Shown: positions 43,723-52,538 of the stretch, piece after piece
Position numbering within the stretch: the first letter of the stretch is position 1
Layout of the letters: each line of letters opens with the position of its first letter
Assembly: GCF_016820585.1 (NCBI RefSeq)
Contig: NZ_JADHDX010000005.1
Coordinates: forward strand, 104,493-168,492
Direction of reading: 5' to 3'
DNA: 64,000 nt
From: Arthrobacter beigongshangensis
Lineage (GTDB): Bacteria; Bacillota; Bacilli; Bacillales_A; Planococcaceae
Notes under the pieces: generated by a model
Told to the model about the DNA's origin: nothing
The model's input: the letters and a program-made list of their open reading frames with translations, nothing else
Database searches by the model: none
Translations under genes and position numbers: made by a program

Positions 43723-44902
43723 TGTCGTTATCATTGGTGCAGGGCCAGCCGGTTTATCCGCCGCAATTGCCTGCCGTGAATCCAATTTAGATGTATTGGT
43801 CATTGATGAGTTTCCGAAACCGGGTGGCCGACTTCTTGGACAACTTCATCAAGAACCAAATGGTGAGTGGTGGAACGGGATTGAAGAGACTAAAGCTTTA
43901 TTGGAAAAAGCAGAGAAATTGAACACGACGATTCAATGTGAGGTTTCTTGCCATCATCTTGAAAAAATAGATGCTGGCTATAGAGTACACACCAATCGAG
44001 GTCTTTTTGAAACGAAAAATATACTTCTTGCAACGGGTGCAGCAGAAACACCTGCGCCTATACCCGGCTGGACATTACCTGGCGTTATGTCCATTGGGGC
44101 AGCGCAAGTGATGACAAATGTTCATCGTGTCCGGGTTGGAAATAAAGGGATTGTCGTTGGCGTCAACGTTTTGTCAGCCGCCATCGCTAGGGAGCTGCAG
44201 CTTGCTGGCATTGAATTACATAGCATGGCGTTACCTGTCAGCAATCCCGTCACGAAAGATCATGCACATCCTGGTAAGGTCATGGAAGGTTTAGTGCGCA
44301 TCGCTCATTTAGCGCCTTCTGTATTCCTCCGTTTTGGTAGCAAATTTGCCAAAGCCGATTGGGTACGCGATTTGGCTGTGAAATTCTATCCTAAGGGCGG
44401 TGTGAAAATGTGGGGGATGCCGATTCACATTCGAAAAGCCGTTGTTCAAATCAATGGTGCCGACCAAGTGGAATCCGTGACGGTGTGTGATATCACACCT
44501 GAAGGAGAAGTGATTCGAGGCAGTGAAAAAACGATTGCTGTCGATTTCGTTTGTATCGCGGGCGGACTTTATCCGCTAACAGAACTTGCCTCAGTCATCG
44601 GTTGTCCGTTCCAATATGTAGAGGAACTAGGTGGGCACGTACCCATCCATAACGAACAAATGGAAACGCCGCTTGAAGGGGTGTATGTCGCCGGAAATAT
44701 CACCGGCATTGAAAGTGCAAAAGTGGCGCGTGCACAAGGAACACTTGCTGGTTACTCAATCGCCAAACAAAACGATAAAATTCAGCAAGCAATGAAAGAA
44801 GTTAAATCTATTCGCGAAGCTGCAACAATCCAATTCCATCCGGAAATCGCCGCAGGACGAAGTAAAGTTGAAAAAGCATTTCATGAATATGTGGTGTCCT
44901 GA
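43715..44902 (+). CDS. FAD/NAD(P)-binding dehydrogenase subunit (HcnB-like)
   Basis: About 395 residues: MVDVVIIGAGPAGLSAAIAC (FAD), GGRLLGQLHQE, VLLATGA-type ILLATGAAETPAPIPGW, a second Rossmann segment NKGIVVGVNVLSAAIA, and YVAGNITGIESAKVARAQG. These match the large FAD subunit of HcnABC/hydroxyproline dehydrogenase. The ATG at 43715 has AAGGAGGGGG upstream; an earlier in-frame ATG at 43688 does not. Confidence 0.87.
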   Translation: MVDVVIIGAGPAGLSAAIACRESNLDVLVIDEFPKPGGRLLGQLHQEPNGEWWNGIEETKALLEKAEKLNTTIQCEVSCHHLEKIDAGYRVHTNRGLFETKNILLATGAAETPAPIPGWTLPGVMSIGAAQVMTNVHRVRVGNKGIVVGVNVLSAAIARELQLAGIELHSMALPVSNPVTKDHAHPGKVMEGLVRIAHLAPSVFLRFGSKFAKADWVRDLAVKFYPKGGVKMWGMPIHIRKAVVQINGADQVESVTVCDITPEGEVIRGSEKTIAVDFVCIAGGLYPLTELASVIGCPFQYVEELGGHVPIHNEQMETPLEGVYVAGNITGIESAKVARAQGTLAGYSIAKQNDKIQQAMKEVKSIREAATIQFHPEIAAGRSKVEKAFHEYVVS

Positions 44903-45042
44903 TAAATATAGTTACAGTCGTAAAAAGCTGAATCTTTGATTGAATAGCAACATAAATCATTTATGGCGGTTGACCTTCCCAGAAGGATTGACCGTCATGT
45001 TTGCTTATGCATAGGCATTAATTTTCGAAAGGGAGTACGTTA

Positions 45043-45597
45043 ATGAAAAAAGAATTTCCTATAATTGAAACCGAAAGATTAAGGTTAAGACAAGTCACAA
45101 CAGAGGATGCCTCAAATATGTTTGCTTATCTATCTGACCAAGATGTTGTGAAACCAATGGGGCTAGATCCCTTCGAAACAGTAAAAGACGTATTGGATGA
45201 AATTAGCTGGTATACATCTATATACGAAGAAGGCACTGGAATTAGATGGGGAATCACTCTAAAAGATTCTGGTAAGGTGATCGGAAGCTGTGGCTTTCTG
45301 AATAGGATTCCAAAACATTATCGAGCAGAAGTGGGGTATGAATTAAGCAAAGATCACTGGGGACAAGGGATTGCTAGTGAGGCATTGGAAGCTGTTGTGA
45401 AGTATGGTTATCATCACTTACAGTTAGAAAGAATAGAGGCTTTAATTGAACCGGCGAATGTTCTATCGCAAAAATTGGTAGAGAAGCAAGGATTTTTAAG
45501 AGAGGGCTTGCTGCGACATTACGAATTTGCACGTGGTAAATTTGATGATTTATATATGTATTCGATTATAAAGGAAGATTTCGATTCAATGTATTAA
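45043..45597 (+). CDS. GNAT N-acetyltransferase, RimJ/RimL type
   Basis: 184 residues: IIETERLRLRQVTTEDASNMF at the start, VIGSCGFLNR, a YELSKDHWGQGIASEAL acetyl-CoA loop, and RIEALIEPANVLSQKLVEKQGF. This is the YdaF/RimJ style of GNAT that acetylates protein N-termini or small amines. AAAGGGAG precedes the ATG. Substrate unknown. It stands alone. Confidence 0.9.
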   Translation: MKKEFPIIETERLRLRQVTTEDASNMFAYLSDQDVVKPMGLDPFETVKDVLDEISWYTSIYEEGTGIRWGITLKDSGKVIGSCGFLNRIPKHYRAEVGYELSKDHWGQGIASEALEAVVKYGYHHLQLERIEALIEPANVLSQKLVEKQGFLREGLLRHYEFARGKFDDLYMYSIIKEDFDSMY

Positions 45598-45678
45598 TGA
45601 ACAGAAATATTTGAATATGACGTATCATATATTTCATTTTGGAAATCCTAAACAACAAGATTGTTAGGAGGTTCAATA

Positions 45679-46410
45679 ATGAAAAAAATGTATGCGAGCT
45701 TCGGCATGATTATCTTCCTTTTTCAATCTTATTTATTTAACGTGTGCTTTGCACTAACAAATGACGAAGCAATAATGACCGAGTATGATGAAATTGCTAA
45801 GTTAGATGAAGAGGATATTATCCTTTATGCTACAAAGATGAATGGGAATGATATTTATACAGATTTTAAAATTGGTTTTAAAGGTGTTATTCTTTCAAGG
45901 CCACACTGGATAAATACAACAAGTTCTACCTGGCTTCCTGAAATTAACTATGAGGACATCAATGGAGATAGTAAGAAAGAGTTGATCATACAATTAACTA
46001 AAGGTACTGGTACTGGAGTTTTAGAACGAGAAGTTCATGTTTTCCATATACAAAATTAACGAATGGGTAATAAGTTTTTTGAAATACCCGTTGAGGTGCT
46101 TGTTGATGATCCCATTGCTATTGTGTTGAAAAATGTGAAGACCGCACTATCTCTCAACAAAGCGATTGTAAGTATTGGTGACAAGAACTATACAATTGAT
46201 ATAAAATCTTTAGGTATTCAACCTGAAGTCTTATTTAGCGATATATACTTTGGGAATAGTGTGGACTTTGAAATCAAAGATAATCAGCTTGTTGGAAAAG
46301 TAGGGGGAATCATTTCTTCATCTGGTTATATAGGGAGTATTCAAATTACGTATACGTTCAAAGACAAAATGTATCAAGCAAAATCAATTGAATTTAAACC
46401 AAACGAATAA
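45679..46410 (+). pseudogene. Secreted hypothetical protein interrupted by one in-frame stop
   Basis: Two blocks in the same frame, 45679-46056 and 46060-46410, are separated by a single TAA at 46057-46059 (CAA AAT TAA CGA ATG). The first has a signal peptide (ending CFALT) and LYATKMNGNDIYTDFKIGF ... YEDINGDSKKELII; the second starts NKFFEIPVEVL and ends SIEFKPNE. Both halves together make a plausible 243-residue exported protein of an unnamed Bacilli family with a DINxDxKKELII calcium-like motif. The stop is a one-base change from GAA. AGGAGG precedes the ATG. Confidence 0.72.
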
Positions 46411-46464
46411 TGCGATGTTGACTAATAGGTGCTTTAAGTGAAATAGCCATTCAGCGTGATTATA

Positions 46465-46500
46465 AAAAACCATCCGAAATACAACTTTCGGATGGTTTTT
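46465..46500. terminator. Bidirectional terminator
   Basis: Perfect 15-bp stem AAAAACCATCCGAAA/TTTCGGATGGTTTTT with a 6-nt loop lies between the pseudogene and the converging ABC-F gene. Confidence 0.9.
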
Positions 46501-46509
46501 CACAGTGAA

Positions 46510-48066
46510 TCAAAACATTTTCGTCGTCCAATTTTCTCCGTTCCAAACACCTGTCACAAGGCCTTCATAAAAATCAGGTTCGTGGGAAATAAGTAGAACA
46601 CTACCTTTATATTCCTGCAAAGCACGTTTCAATTCATCTTTTGCATCTTTATCCAAGTGATTGGTTGGCTCATCGAGGACAAGCAGATTCGTTTCGCGAT
46701 TGATTAATTTACATAAACGGACTTTCGCTCGTTCTCCACCACTCAACACTTTCACTTTGCTTTCAATATGCTTCGTTGTCAAACCACATCTGGCTAACGC
46801 GGCGCGCACTTCATATTGTGTGAAATGAGGAAATTCCTCCCACACTTCTTCCAAACATGTATTGTTGTTATCTGATTTCGTTTCCTGCTCGAAATAGCCG
46901 ATTTCTAAATGCTCGCCAAGTTCAACGGAGCCGGAAAGTGCGGGGATTTCTCCAAGAATACTTTTCAATAGCGTTGTTTTACCAATACCATTGGCACCAG
47001 ATAAGGCGATTTTTTGTCCGCGTTCCATCGTCAATTCCAGCTCTCTAGACAATGGCTCGTCATAGCCAATGACAAGGTCTTTTGTTTGGAAAAGATACCT
47101 GCCCGGTGTCCGCGCAAGTTTAAAGTTGAATTGTGGCTTCGGCTTTTCAGCATCTAACTCAATGACATCCATTTTATCCAACTTTTTCTGACGTGACATG
47201 GCCATTCGACTCGTCGCTGCATTTGCTTTATTACGTGCGACGAAATCCTTAAGATTTGCGATTTCCTTCTGTTGCTTTTTGAAGGCAGCTTCAACTTGTT
47301 GCTTTTTCATCTCATGAACGCGCACAAATTCTTCATAATCTCCAACGTAGCGAGTGATTTCTTGATTTTCCATATGATAAATCAACTGAATCACGCTATT
47401 CAAGAATGGAATATCATGCGATATTAAAATGAATGCATTTTCGTAGTTCTGTAAATAATTACGTAGCCAGTTGATATGCTCGACATCTAAATAGTTTGTC
47501 GGCTCATCGAGTAGAAGGATATCCGGTTTCTCTAACAATAACTTGGCGAGCAGTACTTTTGTACGCTGACCACCACTTAAATCATGAACATCACGATCCA
47601 GACCAAATTCATTCAATCCAAGGCCGTTCGCTACTTCTTCAACTTTTGAATCAATGATGTAAAAATCGTTATGCGATAACTCTTCTTGTATTTGGCCTGT
47701 CTCCTCAAGGAGTGCCTCCAGCTCATCCGGCTCTACTGCCGCCATTTTTTCAAAAAGTGCGTTCATTTCTGCCTCTTGGTCATAGAGGTATTGGAAAGCA
47801 GTTCGCAACACATCCCGAATGGTCATCCCTTGTTTTAACACAACATGCTGATCTAAATAGCCAACGCGCACACGCTTCGACCAGTTCACCGTTCCTGCAT
47901 CGGGTTCTAGCTTGCGCGTAATAATATTCATAAACGTCGATTTACCTTCACCATTGGCACCAATTAGCCCGATATGCTCTCCCTGTAATAAGCGGAAGGA
48001 GACATCCTCAAAAATCGCGCGATCTCCAAAGCCATGGCTTAAATTTTCTACTGTCAATAAACTCAT
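46510..48066 (-). CDS. ykpA: ABC-F ATPase, translation factor type (YkpA-like)
   Basis: 518 residues with two ATPase domains: Walker A GANGEGKST and GANGIGKTT, signatures LSGGQRTK and LSGGERAK, Walker B LLLDEPTNYLD and LVLDEPTNHLD. Between them is the long P-site linker (VEAAFKKQQKEIANLKDFV). No membrane segments, as expected for ABC-F proteins that work on the ribosome. The length and sequence fit the housekeeping YkpA/Ettp group better than drug-resistance types. Confidence 0.88.
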   Translation of the reverse strand: MSLLTVENLSHGFGDRAIFEDVSFRLLQGEHIGLIGANGEGKSTFMNIITRKLEPDAGTVNWSKRVRVGYLDQHVVLKQGMTIRDVLRTAFQYLYDQEAEMNALFEKMAAVEPDELEALLEETGQIQEELSHNDFYIIDSKVEEVANGLGLNEFGLDRDVHDLSGGQRTKVLLAKLLLEKPDILLLDEPTNYLDVEHINWLRNYLQNYENAFILISHDIPFLNSVIQLIYHMENQEITRYVGDYEEFVRVHEMKKQQVEAAFKKQQKEIANLKDFVARNKANAATSRMAMSRQKKLDKMDVIELDAEKPKPQFNFKLARTPGRYLFQTKDLVIGYDEPLSRELELTMERGQKIALSGANGIGKTTLLKSILGEIPALSGSVELGEHLEIGYFEQETKSDNNNTCLEEVWEEFPHFTQYEVRAALARCGLTTKHIESKVKVLSGGERAKVRLCKLINRETNLLVLDEPTNHLDKDAKDELKRALQEYKGSVLLISHEPDFYEGLVTGVWNGENWTTKMF

Positions 48067-48197
48067 CTAATAAACACCTTTTCCTTCACTAAGAATAGTT
48101 CTCGCTGCCCTAAATTAGGTGACGTCGAATCTTTTTTTATTATATAGTTATTTTGTGGTTGGGGATAGGAATTGTTTCTTTTTGTACTCAAGCTATC

Positions 48198-48470
48198 TTA
48201 CTCTACACCAAATCTTTTGGCAGAACGGGCCCGAGCGCGTTCCGCTTCAATTTCTCGATTGCGGGGCTCTGCATTGGTGACAGCTGTCTTAAGCAGATGT
48301 TGTGTAGCAATTGCTACTTGCTCTACAGCCAAATTAAAAGCGTCCTCGTTTACCTTGGATACTTTGTTGAAACCTGTGATTTTACGTACATATTGTAAGG
48401 AAGCAGCGTAAATTTCATCATCAGTAGCAGGGGGTTCAAAGTTAAATAAGGTTTTAATGTTGCGACACAT
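48198..48470 (-). CDS. DUF2277 protein
   Basis: 90 residues starting MCRNIKTLFNFEPPATDDEI, the conserved N-terminus of DUF2277, with YVRKITGF in the middle. Function unknown. ATG 48470 has GAGGTGA 5 bp upstream; an earlier ATG lies between that site and it. A tail with Arg-Ala repeats (ERARARSAKRFG) follows. Confidence 0.85.
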   Translation of the reverse strand: MCRNIKTLFNFEPPATDDEIYAASLQYVRKITGFNKVSKVNEDAFNLAVEQVAIATQHLLKTAVTNAEPRNREIEAERARARSAKRFGVE

Positions 48471-48669
48471 AGCATTCACCTCTGTTGTTATTTTCTTGAT
48501 TGTAGCATATTCTTTTATTTTAAATGTAATTGAAGTCGAGTGAAATAAGAAGGTTGTATTCTCTTGGGGGGAATTTGGGCAAGAAAGAGTTGTTACAATT
48601 ACATTAACAGAGCTAGACAGTGTGAATACAAATATTGATATAAACGAATCGGGTTTGAAAGAGGAGGAA

Positions 48670-48698
48670 TTGACATATCAAGGGAAACCAGTTACTAT
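48670..48698 (+). promoter_or_regulatory. Promoter of the ABC-F leader
   Basis: TTGACA (48670-48675) and TACTAT (48693-48698) with a 17-bp spacer, close to the sigma-A optimum. Transcription should begin near 48705, placing the uORF, attenuator and second uORF in the leader. Confidence 0.75.
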
Positions 48699-48725
48699 CA
48701 TGGTAGATTGAAAGGAGCGATAGAC

Positions 48726-48749
48726 ATGGCATTTTTACAACTATACTGA
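48726..48749 (+). CDS. Leader peptide 1 (MAFLQLY)
   Basis: A seven-codon frame, ATG to TGA, with AAAGGAGCG 8 bp upstream, between the promoter and the attenuator hairpins. ABC-F resistance genes of Bacilli are commonly controlled by short uORFs on which drug-stalled ribosomes change the leader fold. Confidence 0.6.
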   Translation: MAFLQLY

Positions 48750-48752
48750 TCC

Positions 48753-48896
48753 ATACGCATATATTTTGAGTAAACCACTCTTTGGAGGGGTTATTTGCTA
48801 TGCGTACTAGGTCGGATATGTTGTAGAAGGTTTTGTCGCTCTACGGGATATCTATGCCGATATTTAAGTACGCAGATTGCTCTGCGTACTTTTTTA
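48753..48896 (+). promoter_or_regulatory. Transcription attenuator with alternative stems
   Basis: Segment 1 TACGCATA (about 48753-48761) can pair with segment 2 TATGCGTACT (48799-48808). Segment 2 can also pair with segment 3 AAGTACGCAG (48866-48875), and segment 3 pairs with segment 4 CTGCGTACTT (48882-48891), the latter making a terminator followed by six T residues. The mutually exclusive pairings are the design of a classical attenuator. Confidence 0.8.
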
Positions 48897-48912
48897 ATTG
48901 GAGGGATATTAT

Positions 48913-48936
48913 ATGGGGATGTTATTGTTCTTTTGA
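48913..48936 (+). CDS. Leader peptide 2 (MGMLLFF)
   Basis: A second seven-codon frame with GGAGGG 7 bp upstream, just past the terminator. It ends where a stem GATACGAGCTT/AAGCTCGTATC (48935-48945 with 48953-48963) begins. Confidence 0.5.
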   Translation: MGMLLFF

Positions 48937-49005
48937 TACGAGCTTGAAATAGAAGCTCGTATCGATCCTAGCTATCGATACGAAATCACAAATTTCGGAG
49001 GTAGC
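48935..49005 (+). promoter_or_regulatory. Second, RBS-proximal set of alternative stems
   Basis: GATACGAGCTT/AAGCTCGTATC (48935-48963) competes with TCGTATCGAT/ATCGATACGA (48957-48966 with 48974-48983), and CGAAAT..ATTTCG follows, with the latter running into TCGGAGG, the ribosome site of the ABC-F gene. This suggests translation control in addition to the transcription attenuator. Confidence 0.6.
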
Positions 49006-49009
49006 AAAT

Positions 49010-50464
49010 ATGGAACAAATCTGTATTGAATTAGAAAATGTTGAGATGACTTATTTTGATAGAGTGATTGTAAAGATTGAACGACTAGCTGTTCATCGAT
49101 TTGACCGTATCGGCATTGTTGGAAAAAATGGTGCGGGAAAGAGTACATTATTAAAAGTACTTGCTGGTAGCATTCAACCGACTAGTGGAAAAGTGAAACG
49201 TCACGTCGAGTGTGGTTATTTTGAGCAACTGGAACCGCCAACTGTTGCCGAAGCAGATGCAGCATTACTCGGAAGGTTAGCCGTTCCGCAAACGTCCGAG
49301 CAGTTAAGTGGCGGCGAGCAAACAAGGCTGAAGCTTGCACAATTGTTTACGCATTATTACGAAGCATTATTAATTGATGAGCCGACAACTCATTTGGATC
49401 AAGAGGGTATTTCATTTTTACTAGATGAACTCCGCTATTACTATGGAGCACTTGTGTTAATTAGTCATGATCGGGCTGTGTTAGATGCACTTGTTACCAC
49501 CATTTGGGAAGTAAGTGACGGTGAAGTGCAAGTTTACGCAGGAAATTATAGTGAATACCTGGAACAGAAGCGGGTAGAGCGTGAACAACAGCGTCACGCT
49601 CATGAACAATTCATAAAAGAAAAGAGTCGCCTTGAACAAGCAGCACATGAAAAAATGAAAAAGGCTGAAAAAATTGCTCAAGCAGGAAGTATGTCGAAAA
49701 AAGAATCGAATGCAAAAGCCAATCGAATGTTTGAAACGAAATCGAAAGGTACGAGTCAAAAAGCAGTGCATCGTGCAGCAAAAGCGATTGAACAGCGAAT
49801 GGAGAAACTGCAGGAAGTCGATGCTGTACAAGAAAAAAGGCCGATCGTCTTCCGCCAATCGAAAGCATTGGAATTGCACAACAAGTTTCCGATTATGGCA
49901 GACCGGCTAACCCTTAAAATTGAAGATAATGTACTAGTAGGTGAAGTGAGTTTCCAATTGCCACTCGGTAAAAAAATCGCAATTACGGGGGCAAATGGTG
50001 CTGGTAAGAGTACATTGCTTCACCATATTGCAAAGAGGGGTGCAGGTTTAATCATTTCACCGAAAGCAAAAATTGGTTATTTTCATCAAATGAGCTACCA
50101 ATTTACAACGGATGAAACAGTGTTGCAATTCCTGAAAAACCGTTCAGGCTATGATGATGGATTGTTACGCAGTGTATTACATGCCATGCAATTTGTTGGT
50201 ACAGATATCGAAAAAAGTGTGGGGTCACTAAGTGGCGGGGAAGCAATCCGCTTACAGCTATGTCAGCTATTCCTTGGGGAATATAACATTTTACTGCTGG
50301 ATGAGCCGACCAATTTTTTAGATATCCATGCGCTTGGAGCATTAGAGAAATTTATGGCTGCATATGAAGGCACGGTTATATTTGTATCTCATGATCAAAC
50401 ATTCATAAATCATGTGGCAGACTTGCAGTATCATATTCATGCAGGAAAATTAAATCAAGTATGA
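49010..50464 (+). CDS. ABC-F ATPase of the antibiotic-resistance (Vga/Msr/VmlR-like) type
   Basis: 484 residues, two ATPase domains with GKNGAGKST and GANGAGKST, LSGGEQTR and LSGGEAIR, LLIDEPTTHLD and LLLDEPTNFLD. The linker (SRLEQAAHEKMKKAEKIAQAG) is long and basic, as in ribosome-protecting ABC-F proteins. No membrane helices. Its size, short N-terminal domain and the uORF/attenuator leader point to the macrolide-lincosamide-streptogramin-pleuromutilin protection group. Which drug it acts on cannot be read from sequence. Confidence 0.82.
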   Translation: MEQICIELENVEMTYFDRVIVKIERLAVHRFDRIGIVGKNGAGKSTLLKVLAGSIQPTSGKVKRHVECGYFEQLEPPTVAEADAALLGRLAVPQTSEQLSGGEQTRLKLAQLFTHYYEALLIDEPTTHLDQEGISFLLDELRYYYGALVLISHDRAVLDALVTTIWEVSDGEVQVYAGNYSEYLEQKRVEREQQRHAHEQFIKEKSRLEQAAHEKMKKAEKIAQAGSMSKKESNAKANRMFETKSKGTSQKAVHRAAKAIEQRMEKLQEVDAVQEKRPIVFRQSKALELHNKFPIMADRLTLKIEDNVLVGEVSFQLPLGKKIAITGANGAGKSTLLHHIAKRGAGLIISPKAKIGYFHQMSYQFTTDETVLQFLKNRSGYDDGLLRSVLHAMQFVGTDIEKSVGSLSGGEAIRLQLCQLFLGEYNILLLDEPTNFLDIHALGALEKFMAAYEGTVIFVSHDQTFINHVADLQYHIHAGKLNQV

Positions 50465-50469
50465 TAGTA

Positions 50470-50497
50470 AGCCGTCGAGATAACCTCGACGGTTTTA
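50470..50497 (+). terminator. Terminator after the ABC-F gene
   Basis: CCGTCGAG pairs with CTCGACGG around a 5-nt loop and is followed by TTTTATT. Confidence 0.8.
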
Positions 50498-50580
50498 TTG
50501 TGATTGGGGTTTCTTCGCTTGTCTGGTACTATAAACAAGTAACTCATTAAAACTAGAGTCTAAAGGAGCGTGAATAGGGA

Positions 50581-51867
50581 ATGAAGCAACAAAATGCCGC
50601 TGAAGTAGAGCATTATCTCCATTCAGCTGAAGCTCAACAAAAGTTGTATAAGCGCTCACTCATTGTGGTCATCATGTCGCAAATTTTCGGTGGTGCAGGG
50701 CTTGCTGCTGGGATTACAGTCGGCGCACTCCTTGCGAAGGACATGTTAGGGAGTGCAAGTTATGCTGGACTGCCGACTGCTTTATTTACACTTGGTTCGG
50801 CGTTAGCCGCTTTTTTAGTGGGGCGGATTTCACAGCGCTTCGGTCGTCGATATGGGCTTTCTTTTGGGTTTATCGCCGGAGGAATCGGAGCCCTTGCGGT
50901 TGTGCTTGCTGCGACGATCAACAATGTCTTGTTATTATTTTTAGCGTTATTTGTGTATGGTGCGGGTACTTCGACGAATTTACAAGCACGGTATGCTGGA
51001 ACTGATTTAGCCAGTGAGAAACAACGGGCAACAGCCATTAGTATCGCGCTGGTTTCTACGACATTGGGTGCAGTGGCAGGACCGAATTTGGTCACACCGA
51101 TGGGGAAATTCGCGTTGACACTTGGTATACCAGCTTTAGCGGGTCCATTTATCTTAGCGGCTGTTGCTTATCTTATTGCAGGTCTAATTTTTTTAATATA
51201 CTTACGCCCTGATCCATTTTTAGTGGCAAGAGCAATTGCGACAGAGAAGGATACGCAAAGGCAGAACAAGGTGAATAATGGACATCAGGTGTTACAAAGT
51301 AAGCTGAATCGTGTCGGTGTTGTCGTTGGGGCACTAGTTCTTATTCTCTCACATGCGGTGATGGTCGGTATTATGACGATGACACCCGTTCAAATGCAAA
51401 ATTATGGTGCGCAATTGAGTGCGGTTGGTCTCGTCATCGGTCTCCATATTGCCGCCATGTATTTGCCATCGCTGGTGACAGGCATCTTGGTCGATAAAAT
51501 CGGTCGTATGTTTATGGTCATTGCTTCGGGTGTTACATTAGCCGCGGCAGGTGTTGTTGCAGCCTTGGCACCAGGTGGCTCTCTGTTTTGGCTAGCCTTT
51601 GCACTCATATTGCTTGGACTTGGGTGGAACTTTGGTTTAATTAGCGGGACGGCTATTATTATTGATTCGACGGATATGAAAACACGTGCAAAAACACAAG
51701 GAACTGTTGATGTGTGGGTGGCATTAGCTGGGACAGCGGGTGGCTTATTATCAGGACTCATCGTTGCGTATTCAAGCTATGCGATTTTAGGATTTGTAGG
51801 CATGTATTTAGCCTTATTGCTAATACCTCTTATGATATGGATCCGTGTGAAGCAGAAGCGTAGCTAA
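50581..51867 (+). CDS. MFS transporter
   Basis: 428 residues with about twelve hydrophobic segments and the loop 2-3 motif GRISQRFGRRYGLSFGF (MFS motif A). A second such motif, GILVDKIGRMF, is in the other half. A family member of Bacilli drug/metabolite exporters; the substrate is unknown. AAAGGAGCG lies before the ATG. It follows the ABC-F gene but after its own terminator. Confidence 0.88.
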   Translation: MKQQNAAEVEHYLHSAEAQQKLYKRSLIVVIMSQIFGGAGLAAGITVGALLAKDMLGSASYAGLPTALFTLGSALAAFLVGRISQRFGRRYGLSFGFIAGGIGALAVVLAATINNVLLLFLALFVYGAGTSTNLQARYAGTDLASEKQRATAISIALVSTTLGAVAGPNLVTPMGKFALTLGIPALAGPFILAAVAYLIAGLIFLIYLRPDPFLVARAIATEKDTQRQNKVNNGHQVLQSKLNRVGVVVGALVLILSHAVMVGIMTMTPVQMQNYGAQLSAVGLVIGLHIAAMYLPSLVTGILVDKIGRMFMVIASGVTLAAAGVVAALAPGGSLFWLAFALILLGLGWNFGLISGTAIIIDSTDMKTRAKTQGTVDVWVALAGTAGGLLSGLIVAYSSYAILGFVGMYLALLLIPLMIWIRVKQKRS

Positions 51868-51938
51868 GCTTTTGCGCTTCAAGAAATGACACGTCTTTTA
51901 TGTTATAATATACACGAATGAATGGAGGAATTGAAATT

Positions 51939-52280
51939 ATGTCAAATTTACCAAATTGCCCAAAGTGTAATTCAGAATATACATACGAGGATGGCAACCT
52001 TTTTGTGTGCCCAGAATGTGCGCATGAGTGGACGTTAGAATCAGCAGCAGAAGAGGTAGAAGAGAAAAAGGTCTACAAAGATGCCAATGGCAATATTTTG
52101 AACGATGGTGATTCTGTTACAGTCATCAAGGATCTTAAAGTAAAAGGTAGCTCAAACGTTGTAAAGGCGGGTACAAAAGTGAAAAGTATCCGTTTGATTG
52201 ATGGCGACCATGATATTGATTGTAAAATCGATGGTTTTGGGGCTATGCAGTTGAAGACGGAGTTTGTTAAGAAGCTATAA
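51939..52280 (+). CDS. yjdM: YjdM/PhnA-type zinc ribbon protein
   Basis: 113 residues: [20 protein letters not shown] followed by CPECAHEW (two CxxC pairs), then a small C-terminal SH3-like domain with [23 protein letters not shown]. This matches the widespread YjdM (formerly PhnA) family. Despite the old name it is not a known phosphonate enzyme. GGAGG is 10 bp before ATG 51939. Confidence 0.92.
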   Translation: MSNLPNCPKCNSEYTYEDGNLFVCPECAHEWTLESAAEEVEEKKVYKDANGNILNDGDSVTVIKDLKVKGSSNVVKAGTKVKSIRLIDGDHDIDCKIDGFGAMQLKTEFVKKL

Positions 52281-52335
52281 ATGTAGTTTTCATGCAATAG
52301 AGGTCAAATCGCGCATGAAAGTGAAGATTGAAGAG

Positions 52336-52383
52336 AAAGGGCGTTCATTTAGGTAGTTTTATTTCTGAATGAGCGCCTTTTCT
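52336..52383 (+). terminator. Terminator after yjdM
   Basis: AAAGG-GCGTTCATT pairs with AATGAGCGCCTTT, followed by TCTC. Confidence 0.65.
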
Positions 52384-52538
52384 CTTCAAATAATTTGATT
52401 ACCAGCAGTTTCTTCAATAGTGGGTTGGGTATTTTTTTTATTGTTTAGTTGAGCAAATCATTGATGAAAAATCTAGTGTTCTGCTTATATTATCTATTTA
52501 ATCGCTATATTAAATCAGAGAAGAAGAGAGGACACAAT

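Noticed and set aside
48577..48711. Open stretch ending ELTYQGKPVTIMVD before the ABC-F leader
   Set aside because: It reads like the tail of a protein but has no start, no known family, and contains the -35 and -10 of the leader promoter. Left as a possible fossil only.
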